64,000 bases of DNA, from assembly GCF_026015295.1 (NCBI RefSeq), contig NZ_JAPDUW010000001.1:3576501-3640500 (forward strand), written 5' to 3'. This DNA comes from Segatella copri (lineage in GTDB: Bacteria > Bacteroidota > Bacteroidia > Bacteroidales > Bacteroidaceae). The notes beneath the pieces are model-generated. The model was not told where the DNA came from. It did no database searches and saw only the letters and a list, made by a program, of their open reading frames with translations. The translations under genes and the position numbers were made by a program. Positions 1-9,733 of the stretch are shown piece by piece (the first letter of the stretch is position 1; every line of letters starts with the position of its first letter).

Positions 1-337
1 CAACTTCACCTTGGATACCTTCCAGTTTGTATTTGGCAAATACGGTGGTACACTCGATATTGACGACATGGTGTTGGTGAAGGAAGGAACATCAGAGAAT
101 CTGATAGCCAACGCCGATTTCTCAGCCCGCAATATTCAGGGCTGGAGCATCAACTGGAAAGGTCCAAGCTATTTTCTTGACAACGAAGCCTATGCATCAA
201 CAGGCATCGAGAAGCCAGCTGTGGCAACCATGATGAAATCTGCGGATAAGGCATACTACACCCTTCAAGGTGTGAAGGTTATTCGTCCTACCAAGGGTAT
301 CTATATCCATGGTGGTAAGAAAATCGTGATTAAATAA
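1..337 (+). CDS. C-terminal part of an exported carbohydrate-active protein (5' end outside window)
   Basis: The reading frame is open from base 2 to the stop at 335-337, so the gene starts upstream of the window. What remains is about 111 residues. A beta-sandwich-like stretch (DIDDMVLVKEGTSENLIANADFS, split here as DIDDMVLV and NLIANADFS) resembles the linker and start of a CBM4/9-type module, as found in tandem in Prevotella xylanases. The last 30 residues (AYYTLQGVKV, then TKGIYIHGGKKIVIK) match the tail of the GH5 protein ending at 60446, a common end of exported Prevotella enzymes. The catalytic domain is not visible, so the enzyme family cannot be named. Its position next to a xylan locus makes a xylanase plausible, but this is inference. 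Confidence 0.75.
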   Translation, partial: NFTLDTFQFVFGKYGGTLDIDDMVLVKEGTSENLIANADFSARNIQGWSINWKGPSYFLDNEAYASTGIEKPAVATMMKSADKAYYTLQGVKVIRPTKGIYIHGGKKIVIK

Positions 338-343
338 CAAACT

Positions 344-620
344 GAAGTTTCGCATGTGGTTTAAGTACGGGCTGAAGGTCCAAAAGCTCCAGAAGCAGCA
401 CGCCCTGAAAGGGCAGAAGCTCCTAGCCCAGGGCATCGCCCTGGGTATAATGGCAATCAGTAAGGCGCCCTGTAAGGGCAAAAGCTTTATATTTTGTCTG
501 GAGTTTTAAAGCTTTTGCCCTTACAGGGCGACAGGTTTGCGTCCGTAATTACCCAGGGCGATGCCCTGGGCTAGGAGCTTCTGCCCTTTCAGGGCGTATG
601 GGGCTTACATGCGAAACTTC
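344..620. repeat. Transposase-free inverted hairpin element, copy 1 (REPIN/MITE-like)
   Basis: The core at 401-596 is a long inverted repeat. Each arm carries three small hairpins: GCCCTGAAAGGGC, CCCAGGGCATCGCCCTGGG and GCCCTGTAAGGGC. The arms meet at a short A/T-rich loop near 487-506. An outer perfect 14-bp inverted repeat (GAAGTTTCGCATGT at 344-357, ACATGCGAAACTTC at 607-620) frames the whole unit. The same arms flank the transposase at 1576-2034, so this looks like a non-autonomous derivative. Confidence 0.85.
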
Positions 621-666
621 TGTAACGAATTAATCTATATAATATAAATATTAAACAAATGGTATA

Positions 667-706
667 AAAAATCCCAGAATCGCTTTTCCAAGCGGATCTG
701 GGATTT
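667..706. terminator. Hairpin terminator between convergent genes
   Basis: AAATCCCAGA and TCTGGGATTT form a stem with an A-run before it and a T-run after it, so it can act on both strands. The same terminator sequence recurs at 3641-3686 and 4286-4326. Confidence 0.7.
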
Positions 707-749
707 ATTATGGTGATATTTGTCATCAATATCTCCGCTATTATATTTT

Positions 750-1208
750 TTATGTATTGCTCAGATTCTTAATGATTTCCAAAGGTAGCTGGGTAGCTTT
801 GGAAACCTGTTCGGCAGAAAGTCCCATTGCCAGCAATCGTTGTGCTGTTTCTGTGTTGGCCTCATGCTTGCCTTCTGCTCTACCTTTCTCCATACCTTTT
901 TCCATACCTTTCTCCATGCCTTTCTCCATGCCTTTTTCCATACCTTCTTCCATTCCTTTCTGATATCTGTCATCCAGAAGGGTTCTTTCAACACTTACCG
1001 AATCCCAAAACTTGTCATAGGCTCTGAGCTCGGCATCTGTAAAACCGGAAATCTCCAGTTCTTCTGTTGTCGGCAGATATTGTTGCTGTCGTATCAGTTC
1101 ATCTTCATTGAGTGACTGAAGGGTATTCAGAAGGTTTTTCAATCGATCGGGATGATTGCCGAATATCTTCTTGAACGTAAGGTCTGCCTTAGGATCTAAG
1201 TACTTCAT
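750..1208 (-). pseudogene. Rpn-like PD-(D/E)XK protein with internally deleted catalytic core
   Basis: This is a shortened paralog of the gene at 2194-3099. Its first 45 residues (starting MKYLDPKADLTFKKIFG) and last 90 residues (from SGFTDAELRAYDKFWDSVSV) match that gene closely. About 150 residues are missing in frame between YLPT and EELEISGF. The missing part contains the nuclease motif of the intact copy (VDVLCTD followed by CVEMQ), so this product cannot be an active nuclease. The C-terminal coiled segment has GMEE followed by five GMEK repeats, one more than the paralog. The start at 1208 follows a TAACTTTG promoter shared with the paralog; the longer reading frame to 1238 would begin upstream of any likely transcript. 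It could still be expressed as a small coiled-coil protein. Confidence 0.75.
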
Positions 1209-1235
1209 AACCATCTGTTTTAAAATTCTATAGCG

Positions 1236-1243
1236 CAAAGTTA
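1236..1243 (-). promoter_or_regulatory. -7 promoter box TAACTTTG
   Basis: On the minus strand TAACTTTG lies 28 bp before the ATG at 1208. The same box and flanks occur before the paralog at 3127-3134. Confidence 0.6.
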
Positions 1244-1324
1244 CGGTTTTATTTTCATATCTGCAAGGGATTTCTGGGAAAAGTTTATGAAAAAGTAAGA
1301 GATTGCGTTTCTTATGTGACAGGA

Positions 1325-1368
1325 CAAGGGTCTATATGCCACGATGACAAGTGGTGTATAGACCCTTG
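1325..1368. other. Strong dyad in the intergenic region
   Basis: CAAGGGTCTATA at 1325 pairs with TATAGACCCTTG ending at 1368; the stem continues inward through GCCAC/GTGG with an 8-nt loop. No T-run follows, so it is not a typical terminator. Function unknown. The rest of 1209-1467 shows nothing else recognisable. Confidence 0.6.
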
Positions 1369-1471
1369 ATTATATGGAGATTTTCGTAATCTACATCTCC
1401 GCTTTCAGCATCTTTATCTCCTCTGTCGAAGGAAAAAGAAGAAGCAGAACGTAGGCTAAACGCAAGCAGCA

Positions 1472-2128
1472 CGCCCTGAAAGGGCAGAAGCTCCTAGCCC
1501 AGGGCATCGCCCTGGGTATGATAGCAAACAGCAAGGCGCCCTGTAAGGGCAAAAGCCTTACAACACCAATCTTCCTTAATCCCGGAACACGAATTTTTCA
1601 TTATATTCCACATTATATAATTCCAAGAATGCTCTATATTCCTCTGCAAACGAATGCTTGGTGTGATGCTCTTTCTGATTATCAATATATTGCGATGTTT
1701 TGTCCACAACGGATTGACTGATGGAATATGCGGCATAACCACCCTGCCATGCGAAAAAATGATAATAACCCGGATCAAGGTCCTTTATCCATCTACTGCT
1801 GTTTCGCTTGATTTCCTCAACTATTTCGGAAATCGTGACATCTTTTGATAATATGAACAATACATGAACATGATCGCCTATACCACCAGCCTTTATCTCG
1901 GTACATCCCGCTGTCTTTACAAGTTTGCCGATATAACAATGGAGTCGTTCCAAATCATTTTCACGGATTTGGGGGCTCGTTGATTTGATGTGGAAAATCA
2001 AATGGATGTAAATCTTTGATAAGGATTGCGCCATATTTTTAAAGCTTTTGCCCTTACAGGGCGTTGGTTTGTATATCATAATACCCAGGGCGTTGCCCTG
2101 GGCTAGGAGCTTCTGCCCTTTCAGGGCG
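1472..2128 (-). mobile_element. IS200/IS605-like (RAYT-type) unit with inverted hairpin arms
   Basis: The left arm (1472-1560) and the right arm (2040-2128) are inverted copies of the same hairpin set seen in copies 1 and 3. Here the short loop is replaced by a Y1 transposase gene. Hairpins are GCCCTGAAAGGGC, CCCAGGGCATCGCCCTGGG and GCCCTGTAAGGGC on the left, and their reverse on the right. GGAG sits 5' of the outer hairpin in the right arm (CTAGGAGCTTCTGCCC), like the foot tetranucleotide of REP sequences. This arrangement is what is known for REP-associated tyrosine transposases. Confidence 0.75.
1576..2034 (-). CDS. Y1 (HUH) transposase, IS200/IS605 or REP-associated type
   Basis: The 152-residue product has the features of Transposase_IS200-like (Y1_Tnp) proteins: an N-terminal strand IYIHLIFHIK, the HUH metal motif in GDHVHVLF, and a late helix with the candidate catalytic tyrosine in SQYIDNQKEHH. 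Such enzymes cut and rejoin single-stranded DNA at hairpins next to their gene. The frame is open further upstream to 2139, but those 35 codons are simply the repeat arm (HALKGQKLLAQGNAL), so ATG at 2034 (MAQSLSKIYIH) is the sensible start. Length fits the family (about 140-170 residues). The inverted hairpin arms on both sides are its likely substrate. No second gene (TnpB) is present. Confidence 0.85.
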   Translation of the reverse strand: MAQSLSKIYIHLIFHIKSTSPQIRENDLERLHCYIGKLVKTAGCTEIKAGGIGDHVHVLFILSKDVTISEIVEEIKRNSSRWIKDLDPGYYHFFAWQGGYAAYSISQSVVDKTSQYIDNQKEHHTKHSFAEEYRAFLELYNVEYNEKFVFRD

Positions 2129-2193
2129 TGTGGGGACATGATGGTGTTCTGATGCCTGGGGCGTGTGGAGCTTACATGCGAAACTTGAGTTTT

Positions 2194-3099
2194 TTATGTA
2201 TTGCTCAGATTCTTAATGATTTCCAAAGGTAGCTGGGTAGCTTTGGAAACCTGTTCGGCAGAAAGTCCCATTGCCAGCAATCGTTGTGCTGTTTCTGTGT
2301 TGGCCTCATGCTTGCCTTCTGCTCTACCTTTCTCCATACCTTTTTCCATACCTTTCTCCATGCCTTTCTCCATGCCTTCTTCCATTCCTTTCTGATATCT
2401 GTCATCCAGAAGGGTTCTTTCAACACTTACCGAATCCCAGAATTTATCATAGGCACGGAGTTCGGCATCCGTAAAGCCGGAAACTTCAAGATCTTCTACG
2501 GCTTTTCCAATCTCTGGATCATTGAGCAGGTCGGCAGGAATATCCTTCGTATTGGAATTTATTTCTGTGAGGAAACGGAGCCACAAGACCATCATGCGCT
2601 TATCGGCAATGGAATGAGGAGTGAACTTAGGGAGTTCAATGAAGGTGAAATGCAAGCCCTCGATGACCTTATTGCTGTCCTTATCGTGCACGATGCGGTA
2701 GTTGTGAATGAAATCCGGAGTATCATGCGCAAAGATATCATTTATCAGGTTGAGAGAATATACGGGTTGGAGTTCGCTGTATTTTCCTCCCTTTTTTGCC
2801 TGACTCACATAGAGCTTAGATGCATTGAACAGTACTCGCTGCTGGAAAGCGTCAGACCATTCCATCTGCATTTCCACGCAGAACTTCCTGCCTCTGACAT
2901 CGGTGCAGAGTACATCCACTATGGTGTTCTTGCCCCCTTCGAGCTGAGGCACAAGTTCTGTAGGCAGATACTTTATCTCGTGTATCTGCTCTTCTTCGCT
3001 GAGTGGCAGGAGGGCGTTCAGGAGACTGATCAGTCTTTTAGGATGATTGCCGAATATCTTCTTGAACGTAAGGTCTGCCTTGGGATCTAAGTACTTCAT
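2194..3099 (-). CDS. Rpn/PD-(D/E)XK nuclease family transposase-like protein
   Basis: The 301-residue product begins MKYLDPKADLTFKKIFGNH, a hallmark of the PDDEXK_2 (Rpn/YhgA-like) family. The nuclease core is visible as IVDVLCTD followed by RGRKFCVEMQ (D...ExQ type) near residues 60-80. A C-terminal region has a charged coiled segment with GMEE and four GMEK repeats, then a helix TAQRLLAMGLSAEQVSKATQL that resembles the usual closing helix-turn-helix of this family. Family members are linked to RecA-independent recombination; the role here is unknown. The frame extends upstream to 3225, but the TAACTTTG promoter at 3127-3134 rules that start out. A shortened copy lies at 750-1208. Confidence 0.85.
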   Translation of the reverse strand: MKYLDPKADLTFKKIFGNHPKRLISLLNALLPLSEEEQIHEIKYLPTELVPQLEGGKNTIVDVLCTDVRGRKFCVEMQMEWSDAFQQRVLFNASKLYVSQAKKGGKYSELQPVYSLNLINDIFAHDTPDFIHNYRIVHDKDSNKVIEGLHFTFIELPKFTPHSIADKRMMVLWLRFLTEINSNTKDIPADLLNDPEIGKAVEDLEVSGFTDAELRAYDKFWDSVSVERTLLDDRYQKGMEEGMEKGMEKGMEKGMEKGRAEGKHEANTETAQRLLAMGLSAEQVSKATQLPLEIIKNLSNT

Positions 3100-3126
3100 A
3101 ACCATCTGTTTTAAAATTCTATAGCG

Positions 3127-3134
3127 CAAAGTTA
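3127..3134 (-). promoter_or_regulatory. -7 promoter box TAACTTTG
   Basis: TAACTTTG on the minus strand is 28 bp upstream of the ATG at 3099, at the same distance as before the truncated copy. Confidence 0.6.
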
Positions 3135-3375
3135 CGACTTTATTTTCAAACCCGCAAGAGTTTTCTAGGATTTTTAAAGGTAAAAAAGTAAAAAGGTAAA
3201 AAAGTAAAGATTTTGCTATCCCCAATACTATCTGATAACTTTTTCTAAAACTTTTCGACCTGTACGGTTGAAATTACCCACACGCCCTGAACCAACGGTC
3301 ATCGGCCGAAGGGAATTGAAAATCGCTGGCCGAAGGGTAAAGCAAAGGTAAAGCCCATAAGCTCCAGAAGCAGCA

Positions 3376-3595
3376 CGCCCTGAAAGGGCAGAAGCTCCTA
3401 GCCCAGGGCAGCGCCCTGGGTATAATGACAATCAGCAAGGCGCCCTGTAAGGGCAAAAGCTTTATTAATGGTCTTGTATTTTAAAGCTTTTGCCCTTACA
3501 GGGCGACAGGTTTGCGTCCGTAATTACCCAGGGCGTTGCCCTGGGCTAGGAGCTTCTGCCCTTTCAGGGCGTATGGGGCTTACATGCGAAACTTC
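3376..3595. repeat. Transposase-free inverted hairpin element, copy 3
   Basis: The core at 3376-3571 repeats the arms of 401-596 nearly base for base, including the three hairpins per arm. The right flank (3582-3595, ACATGCGAAACTTC) and the following 90 bp with terminator also match the copy at 344-706. The left outer 14-bp repeat of copy 1 is not present here. Confidence 0.85.
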
Positions 3596-3640
3596 AGTAA
3601 CGAATTAATCTATATAATATAAATAATGAACAAATGGTAT

Positions 3641-3686
3641 AAAAAAATCCCAGAATCGCTCTGCCAAGCGGTTCTGGGATTTTTTA
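3641..3686. terminator. Hairpin terminator, duplicate of 667-706
   Basis: AAATCCCAGAAtcgc pairs with gcggtTCTGGGATTT; an A-run precedes and a T-run follows. It belongs to the duplicated block with the inverted element. Confidence 0.65.
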
Positions 3687-3721
3687 TGTCTGATAGTTTG
3701 CCATGATGTGCTTCCGTTTGC

Positions 3722-3831
3722 CTACAGATATGGCTGCGTGGGGTTAAGAATATGACTGCATTGGGTTACGGATACGACTCCGTTGGGTTACGGATACGAC
3801 TCCGTAGGCTAACGGAGACGTATCCTTCGGC
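3722..3831. repeat. 22-bp tandem array 1 (5 units)
   Basis: Units begin at 3722, 3744, 3766, 3788 and 3810. The best units read TTACGGATACGACTCCGTTG plus two bases. Each contains an imperfect palindrome (ACGGA...TCCGT). The first and last units are degenerate. Confidence 0.8.
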
Positions 3832-3850
3832 TTGTCGAGATATCTGCGTC

Positions 3851-3960
3851 AGCTGATTGAGTCACTTGAGTTAGCTGATTGAACTACTTGAGTTAGCTTA
3901 CTGAACTACTTGGGTTAGCTGATTGAACTACTTGAGTTAGCTGACTGAGTTATATCAGTA
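3851..3960. repeat. 22-bp tandem array 2 (5 units)
   Basis: Units begin at 3851, 3873, 3895, 3917 and 3939 and read AGCTGATTGAACTACTTGAG plus TT. Each carries an AACT...AGTT dyad. The sequence differs from arrays 1 and 3 but the period is the same. Confidence 0.85.
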
Positions 3961-4145
3961 TTCTGTAGTATTACATGTGTATTTTTTTCTAATTTAATGC
4001 CACATTTGCCACACTTATACTTAACTCTTTGATTATTAGGGGATAACGTGTGGCAATAAGGTGTGTTTTTATTGTCACCTTATTGCCACCTATTACCACT
4101 TTTGGCATAAAATCAGCAAAATAACGGTGTTTTTGAGGGATTTGC

Positions 4146-4255
4146 TACGTCCTGATGCAGTAAAAAATGCGTCCCGATGTAGCATTTGCTACGTCCCGAC
4201 GCAGCAAAAGTTACGTCCGGACGTAGTAAAAGATACGTCGTGACGTAATTTCAGT
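4146..4255. repeat. 22-bp tandem array 3 (5 units)
   Basis: Units begin at 4146, 4168, 4190, 4212 and 4234. The motif is TACGTCCCGACGCAGCAAAA-like, with an ACGTC..GACGT palindrome. Between arrays 2 and 3 (3961-4145) nothing coding is seen. Confidence 0.85.
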
Positions 4256-4285
4256 GCGGGAATTCAATGGCAAGAAGTATATAAA

Positions 4286-4326
4286 TAAATCCCAGAATCG
4301 CTCTTCCAAGCAGTTCTGGGATTTAT
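4286..4326 (-). terminator. Terminator of the esterase gene
   Basis: The stem AATCCCAGAA/TTCTGGGATT lies 18 bp beyond the stop of the minus-strand gene at 4344; an A-run on the plus strand gives the U-run on the minus transcript. Confidence 0.7.
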
Positions 4327-4343
4327 TGTGTCTGATAGTTTGT

Positions 4344-6257
<1,914 letters not shown>

Positions 6258-6306
6258 TTATATTTAATTAAATTATTAGATTGATTTTCATCTTCTGTTC
6301 TGTTTG

Positions 6307-6371
6307 CAAAGTTATGAAAAGATTTCCATACGTGCTTTGTCTCATATATCAATAACTTTTCCCTTTGTTAT
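6307..6371 (-). promoter_or_regulatory. Regulon operator and promoter of the CE6-CE1 gene
   Basis: On the minus strand the proximal repeat GATATATGAGACAAAGC (6350 to 6334) starts 36 bp before the -7 box TAACTTTG (6314 to 6307). A weaker distal copy ATAACAAAGGGAAAAGT (6371 to 6355) lies exactly 21 bp upstream. Confidence 0.7.
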
Positions 6372-6437
6372 ATAATAAGGTGATTCTTTTGTCTCAGGTT
6401 TCAGAATATGTTTCATTTTGTTTCTTTTGGGGTAGAT

Positions 6438-6502
6438 GTTATTTGTGATAAAGTATTTGTTACTTGAGATAAAATGCGTTTTAATGTTTTTATCTATTTT
6501 TG
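6438..6502 (+). promoter_or_regulatory. Regulon operator and promoter of susC
   Basis: Direct repeats GTTATTTGTGATAAAGT (6438-6454) and GTTACTTGAGATAAAAT (6459-6475) are 21 bp apart. The -7 box TATTTTTG (6495-6502) begins 36 bp after the start of the second. A 110-nt leader follows to the ATG at 6613. Confidence 0.8.
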
Positions 6503-6612
6503 CGACGTGTTTCAGCATCCTTAATGAAATTTTAGAGAATTTAGGATGTATATATAATAATGTAATATTAAACAACTGACTAGTAAAGTAAAACTATTAA
6601 TCTATTTTTAAG

Positions 6613-9600
6613 ATGAAGAATTTAAAAATGATTGAAAAGCCGTTTGTTTTGCTATTCCTGCTCTGTTTGCTTCCTTTGGGAGTTTCGGCTCAGAGCATAG
6701 TGAAAGGTATAGTGACTGATCCAAGTGGAGAACCTGTGATTGGTGCTACTGTTAAAGTAGAAGGTAGCAAACTGGGTGTTGTTACCGACTTGGATGGTAA
6801 GTTTAGCGTTGATGCTGCTCCTGATGCAACATTGACTATTACCTATGTGGGTATGGAGCCTAAGACCGTGAAAGCTGAGGCTGGTAAAACCCTTTCCATT
6901 ACCTTGAAGGATGATTCTAAAGTTCTTAATGATGTCGTTGTCATCGGTTATGGCGTTCAGAAGAAGAGCGACCTGACTGGTGCAGTTGCATCTATCAAGA
7001 GCGATGACATCAAGGGTTTGTCTGCTACCGATGCCGGTGCTGCCCTCCAGGGTAAGGCTGCCGGTGTACAGATTATCAACTCGGGTGGTCCGGGTGAGGC
7101 TGCCGATATCCGTATTCGTGGTTATTCTTCCAATAGTGGTAATATCGGTCCGTTGCTCATTGTCGATGGTCTGAAGGTGGATAACATCCAGTACCTGGAT
7201 CCATCTATGATCGAGAGCATGGAGGTATTGAAGGATGCCGCTTCTGCTGCCATCTATGGTGCGCAGGCGGGTAATGGTGTCGTTATCATTACTACCAAGA
7301 CGGGTGCAGCCAATGGCGGTAAGGCTCAGATTTCTTACAGCAGCAAGTTCACCATCCAGTCTTTGGGAAAGAGGGCTGAAATCTTTGATGCTCCTGAGTA
7401 TATTGAGTATCATAAGTACTTGGGTGATATTGATGATGCCTTGCTCCAGAAAAACGGTTATAATGGACAGAATACCAACTGGTATGACGAGGTATTTGAG
7501 AATTCCTTGGCTCACCAGCATAGTCTCACCGTGCAGGCAAGCAATGGCAAGGGCCGTTTCCTCGCCAGCTTGAATATCCTGAACAATGATGGTATCGTTA
7601 AAGGTAGTAAGGATACTTATAAGCGTTTCACTGGTCAGATCAATGCCGATTATGATGTTTACAAGTGGTTGAACATTACTACCAATACATCTTTTGAAAA
7701 GTGGAAGACCAAAGGTGTAACTAGAGGTTATGGTTCATTGCTGAACTCTGTGGTTTCTATCGATCCTTTGACTCCAGCTTATATCAGTAATGTGGAGGAT
7801 TTGGCTCCTGGCATGAAGGCACAGGTAGAAGCCGGTGGCCCTGTTCCAAGAGATCCAAGCCATAACAATGACTACTATGGTACTTCTAAATATGTAGAAG
7901 ATGCTACTGGTAACCCTCTCTATCAGCGCGACCGTCATGATACATGGAATTCTGGTATCAATGTACGTGGTACCGTTGCTGCCAATATCAAGCCATTCAA
8001 GGGCTTTACATTTACTTCTCGCTTAGGTTATCGTATCACTCAGAGTAACTATCATAACTACGAGACTCCATATTGGTTAACATCTATGGCACATAGTGAA
8101 AACTATACCATTGAAGCGAATACCAATAATGGTTTGTACTATCAGTGGGAGAACTTTGCCAACTATTTGACAACAATCGGCAAGCACACTATTGGTGCCA
8201 TGGCAGGTATGTCGTTTACCAAGAATCATTGGGATAACAGTTCCATCAGTTCTACAGGAGGTAACATACTCACATCTTATGAGCCAAACTTCCATTACAT
8301 CAACTACTTGTTGGCTGATGCAACCAAGAATGTAGGTAACGCTCCTTCAGATGCAACAGAGTTATCTTACTTTGGCCGTGTATCTTACAGCTATGACAAC
8401 CGTTACTTCATGCAGGTTAACTTCCGTCGTGATGCTTTCGATACATCAAAACTTTCAAAGAAGGCACGTTGGGGTAACTTCCCATCAGTTTCAGCAGGAT
8501 GGGCTATCAGCAATGAGAAGTTCTTCAAGGACAATATAAGCCGTGATGCCATTTCTTTCTTGAAACTTCGTGGTTCTTGGGGTCAGAATGGTAACGTCAA
8601 TATCTTGAGCGATTATCGTTATGCTTCTACCATAGCTCTTAATCAGAGTTTCTATCAGTATAATCCTTCTATCGGAGATGGTAAGCTGACTTTAGGTTCT
8701 AAGCCTTCCGGACTTGCTAACCCAGACTTGAAGTGGGAAACTTCAGAGCAGGTTGACCTTGGACTTGATGCGCGATTCCTTAACGACCGTTTGACTTTGG
8801 GCTTAGACTGGTATCGTAAGACAACCAAGGACCTCTTGATTGAAATCACTCCTATTCCAGAGATTGGTGTAAACACGAGAGTTGTTAATACAGGTAAGGT
8901 ACTTAACTCTGGTCTTGATTTCGAGTTGGGTTGGAGAGATCACATCAAGGACTTTAAGTATAGTGTGACCGTAAATGGTTCAACTCTGAAGAATGAGGTG
9001 AAGGAGGTTTCTAACCTTGTAAGCCGTTTGACCGAAGTAGGTATCGATGGATTCAATAACCAGCTTAAGCCTACATTCGAGGCTGGCCATCAGGTATGGT
9101 ATTTCCGTGGTTACAAGTATGCAGGTGTAGCCGAAGATGGTAGCGCTCTCTATTATAATAAGAATGGCGAAACAACTTCAGCTCCAACCGATGAAGATAA
9201 GCAGGATTTGGGCTCAGGTATTCCTAAGTTTACTTATGGTATTACTCTTAATGCAGAATATAAGGGCTTTGACCTCACCGTATTTGGAACAGGCTCTGCT
9301 GGCAACAAGATTTACAACTTGATGGTTTCTGCAGACCGTCCGTTGATCAATGGAATTGATACCTACTGGAAGGATTCTTGGAGAGCAGACCGCACCAATG
9401 CTAAATATCCTGATATGAAAAAGGTTGCTACAGACTGGAAGTTCTTCAGTTCTGATGCTGCTGTGTTCAGTGGCTCGTATTTCAAGATCAAGCAGATTCA
9501 GTTGGGTTATACATTGCCAAAGGCTATCTCTAGCGTGGCAGGTATCAGCAATCTTCGTGTATATTGCTCACTGGATGATTTCTTCACCATCACCAAGTAT

Positions 9601-9714
9601 CCTGGTGCTGATCCGGAGACTGCTTCTATCAACAGTGGTGCTTCTCGTGGTTTTGATAATGGTACTTATCCAACTTCCAAGAAGGTGGTATTTGGTATCA
9701 ATGTAACATTCTAA
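6613..9714 (+). CDS. SusC-like TonB-dependent transporter
   Basis: The 1033-residue protein has a signal peptide (ends GVSAQ near 27), a carboxypeptidase-D-like beta domain (about 28-100, IVKGIVTDPSGEPVIGATV), a TonB-box region (NDVVVIGYG near 110), a plug domain (about 115-230, with GVQIINSGGPGEAADIRIRG and MEVLKDAASAAIYG), and a 22-stranded outer-membrane barrel ending GINVTF. It imports oligosaccharides bound by the SusD partner 20 bp downstream. The setting among xylan enzymes makes xylo-oligosaccharides the likely substrate. The gene is the first of an operon under the 21-bp-repeat operator. Confidence 0.95.
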   Translation: MKNLKMIEKPFVLLFLLCLLPLGVSAQSIVKGIVTDPSGEPVIGATVKVEGSKLGVVTDLDGKFSVDAAPDATLTITYVGMEPKTVKAEAGKTLSITLKDDSKVLNDVVVIGYGVQKKSDLTGAVASIKSDDIKGLSATDAGAALQGKAAGVQIINSGGPGEAADIRIRGYSSNSGNIGPLLIVDGLKVDNIQYLDPSMIESMEVLKDAASAAIYGAQAGNGVVIITTKTGAANGGKAQISYSSKFTIQSLGKRAEIFDAPEYIEYHKYLGDIDDALLQKNGYNGQNTNWYDEVFENSLAHQHSLTVQASNGKGRFLASLNILNNDGIVKGSKDTYKRFTGQINADYDVYKWLNITTNTSFEKWKTKGVTRGYGSLLNSVVSIDPLTPAYISNVEDLAPGMKAQVEAGGPVPRDPSHNNDYYGTSKYVEDATGNPLYQRDRHDTWNSGINVRGTVAANIKPFKGFTFTSRLGYRITQSNYHNYETPYWLTSMAHSENYTIEANTNNGLYYQWENFANYLTTIGKHTIGAMAGMSFTKNHWDNSSISSTGGNILTSYEPNFHYINYLLADATKNVGNAPSDATELSYFGRVSYSYDNRYFMQVNFRRDAFDTSKLSKKARWGNFPSVSAGWAISNEKFFKDNISRDAISFLKLRGSWGQNGNVNILSDYRYASTIALNQSFYQYNPSIGDGKLTLGSKPSGLANPDLKWETSEQVDLGLDARFLNDRLTLGLDWYRKTTKDLLIEITPIPEIGVNTRVVNTGKVLNSGLDFELGWRDHIKDFKYSVTVNGSTLKNEVKEVSNLVSRLTEVGIDGFNNQLKPTFEAGHQVWYFRGYKYAGVAEDGSALYYNKNGETTSAPTDEDKQDLGSGIPKFTYGITLNAEYKGFDLTVFGTGSAGNKIYNLMVSADRPLINGIDTYWKDSWRADRTNAKYPDMKKVATDWKFFSSDAAVFSGSYFKIKQIQLGYTLPKAISSVAGISNLRVYCSLDDFFTITKYPGADPETASINSGASRGFDNGTYPTSKKVVFGINVTF

Positions 9715-9733
9715 CCTTTAATATTCAAAAACA

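Noticed and set aside
885..960. Short tandem repeats that could be a CRISPR or minisatellite of its own
   Set aside because: They are 12-bp coding repeats for GMEK within the nuclease-like gene and recur in its paralog.
2035..2139. Longer N-terminus of the Y1 transposase
   Set aside because: These codons are only the repeat arm read through; the family start fits ATG 2034.
2284..3090. Plus-strand open frame of 268 codons
   Set aside because: It is the antisense shadow of the Rpn-like gene at 2194-3099, and its product has no family pattern.
4061..4243. 60-codon open frame over the 22-bp array
   Set aside because: It consists largely of translated repeats and lacks a start signal.
3722..4255. 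Possible CRISPR array
   Set aside because: Units follow each other at 22 bp with no unique spacers, the motif changes between arrays, and no cas gene is near.
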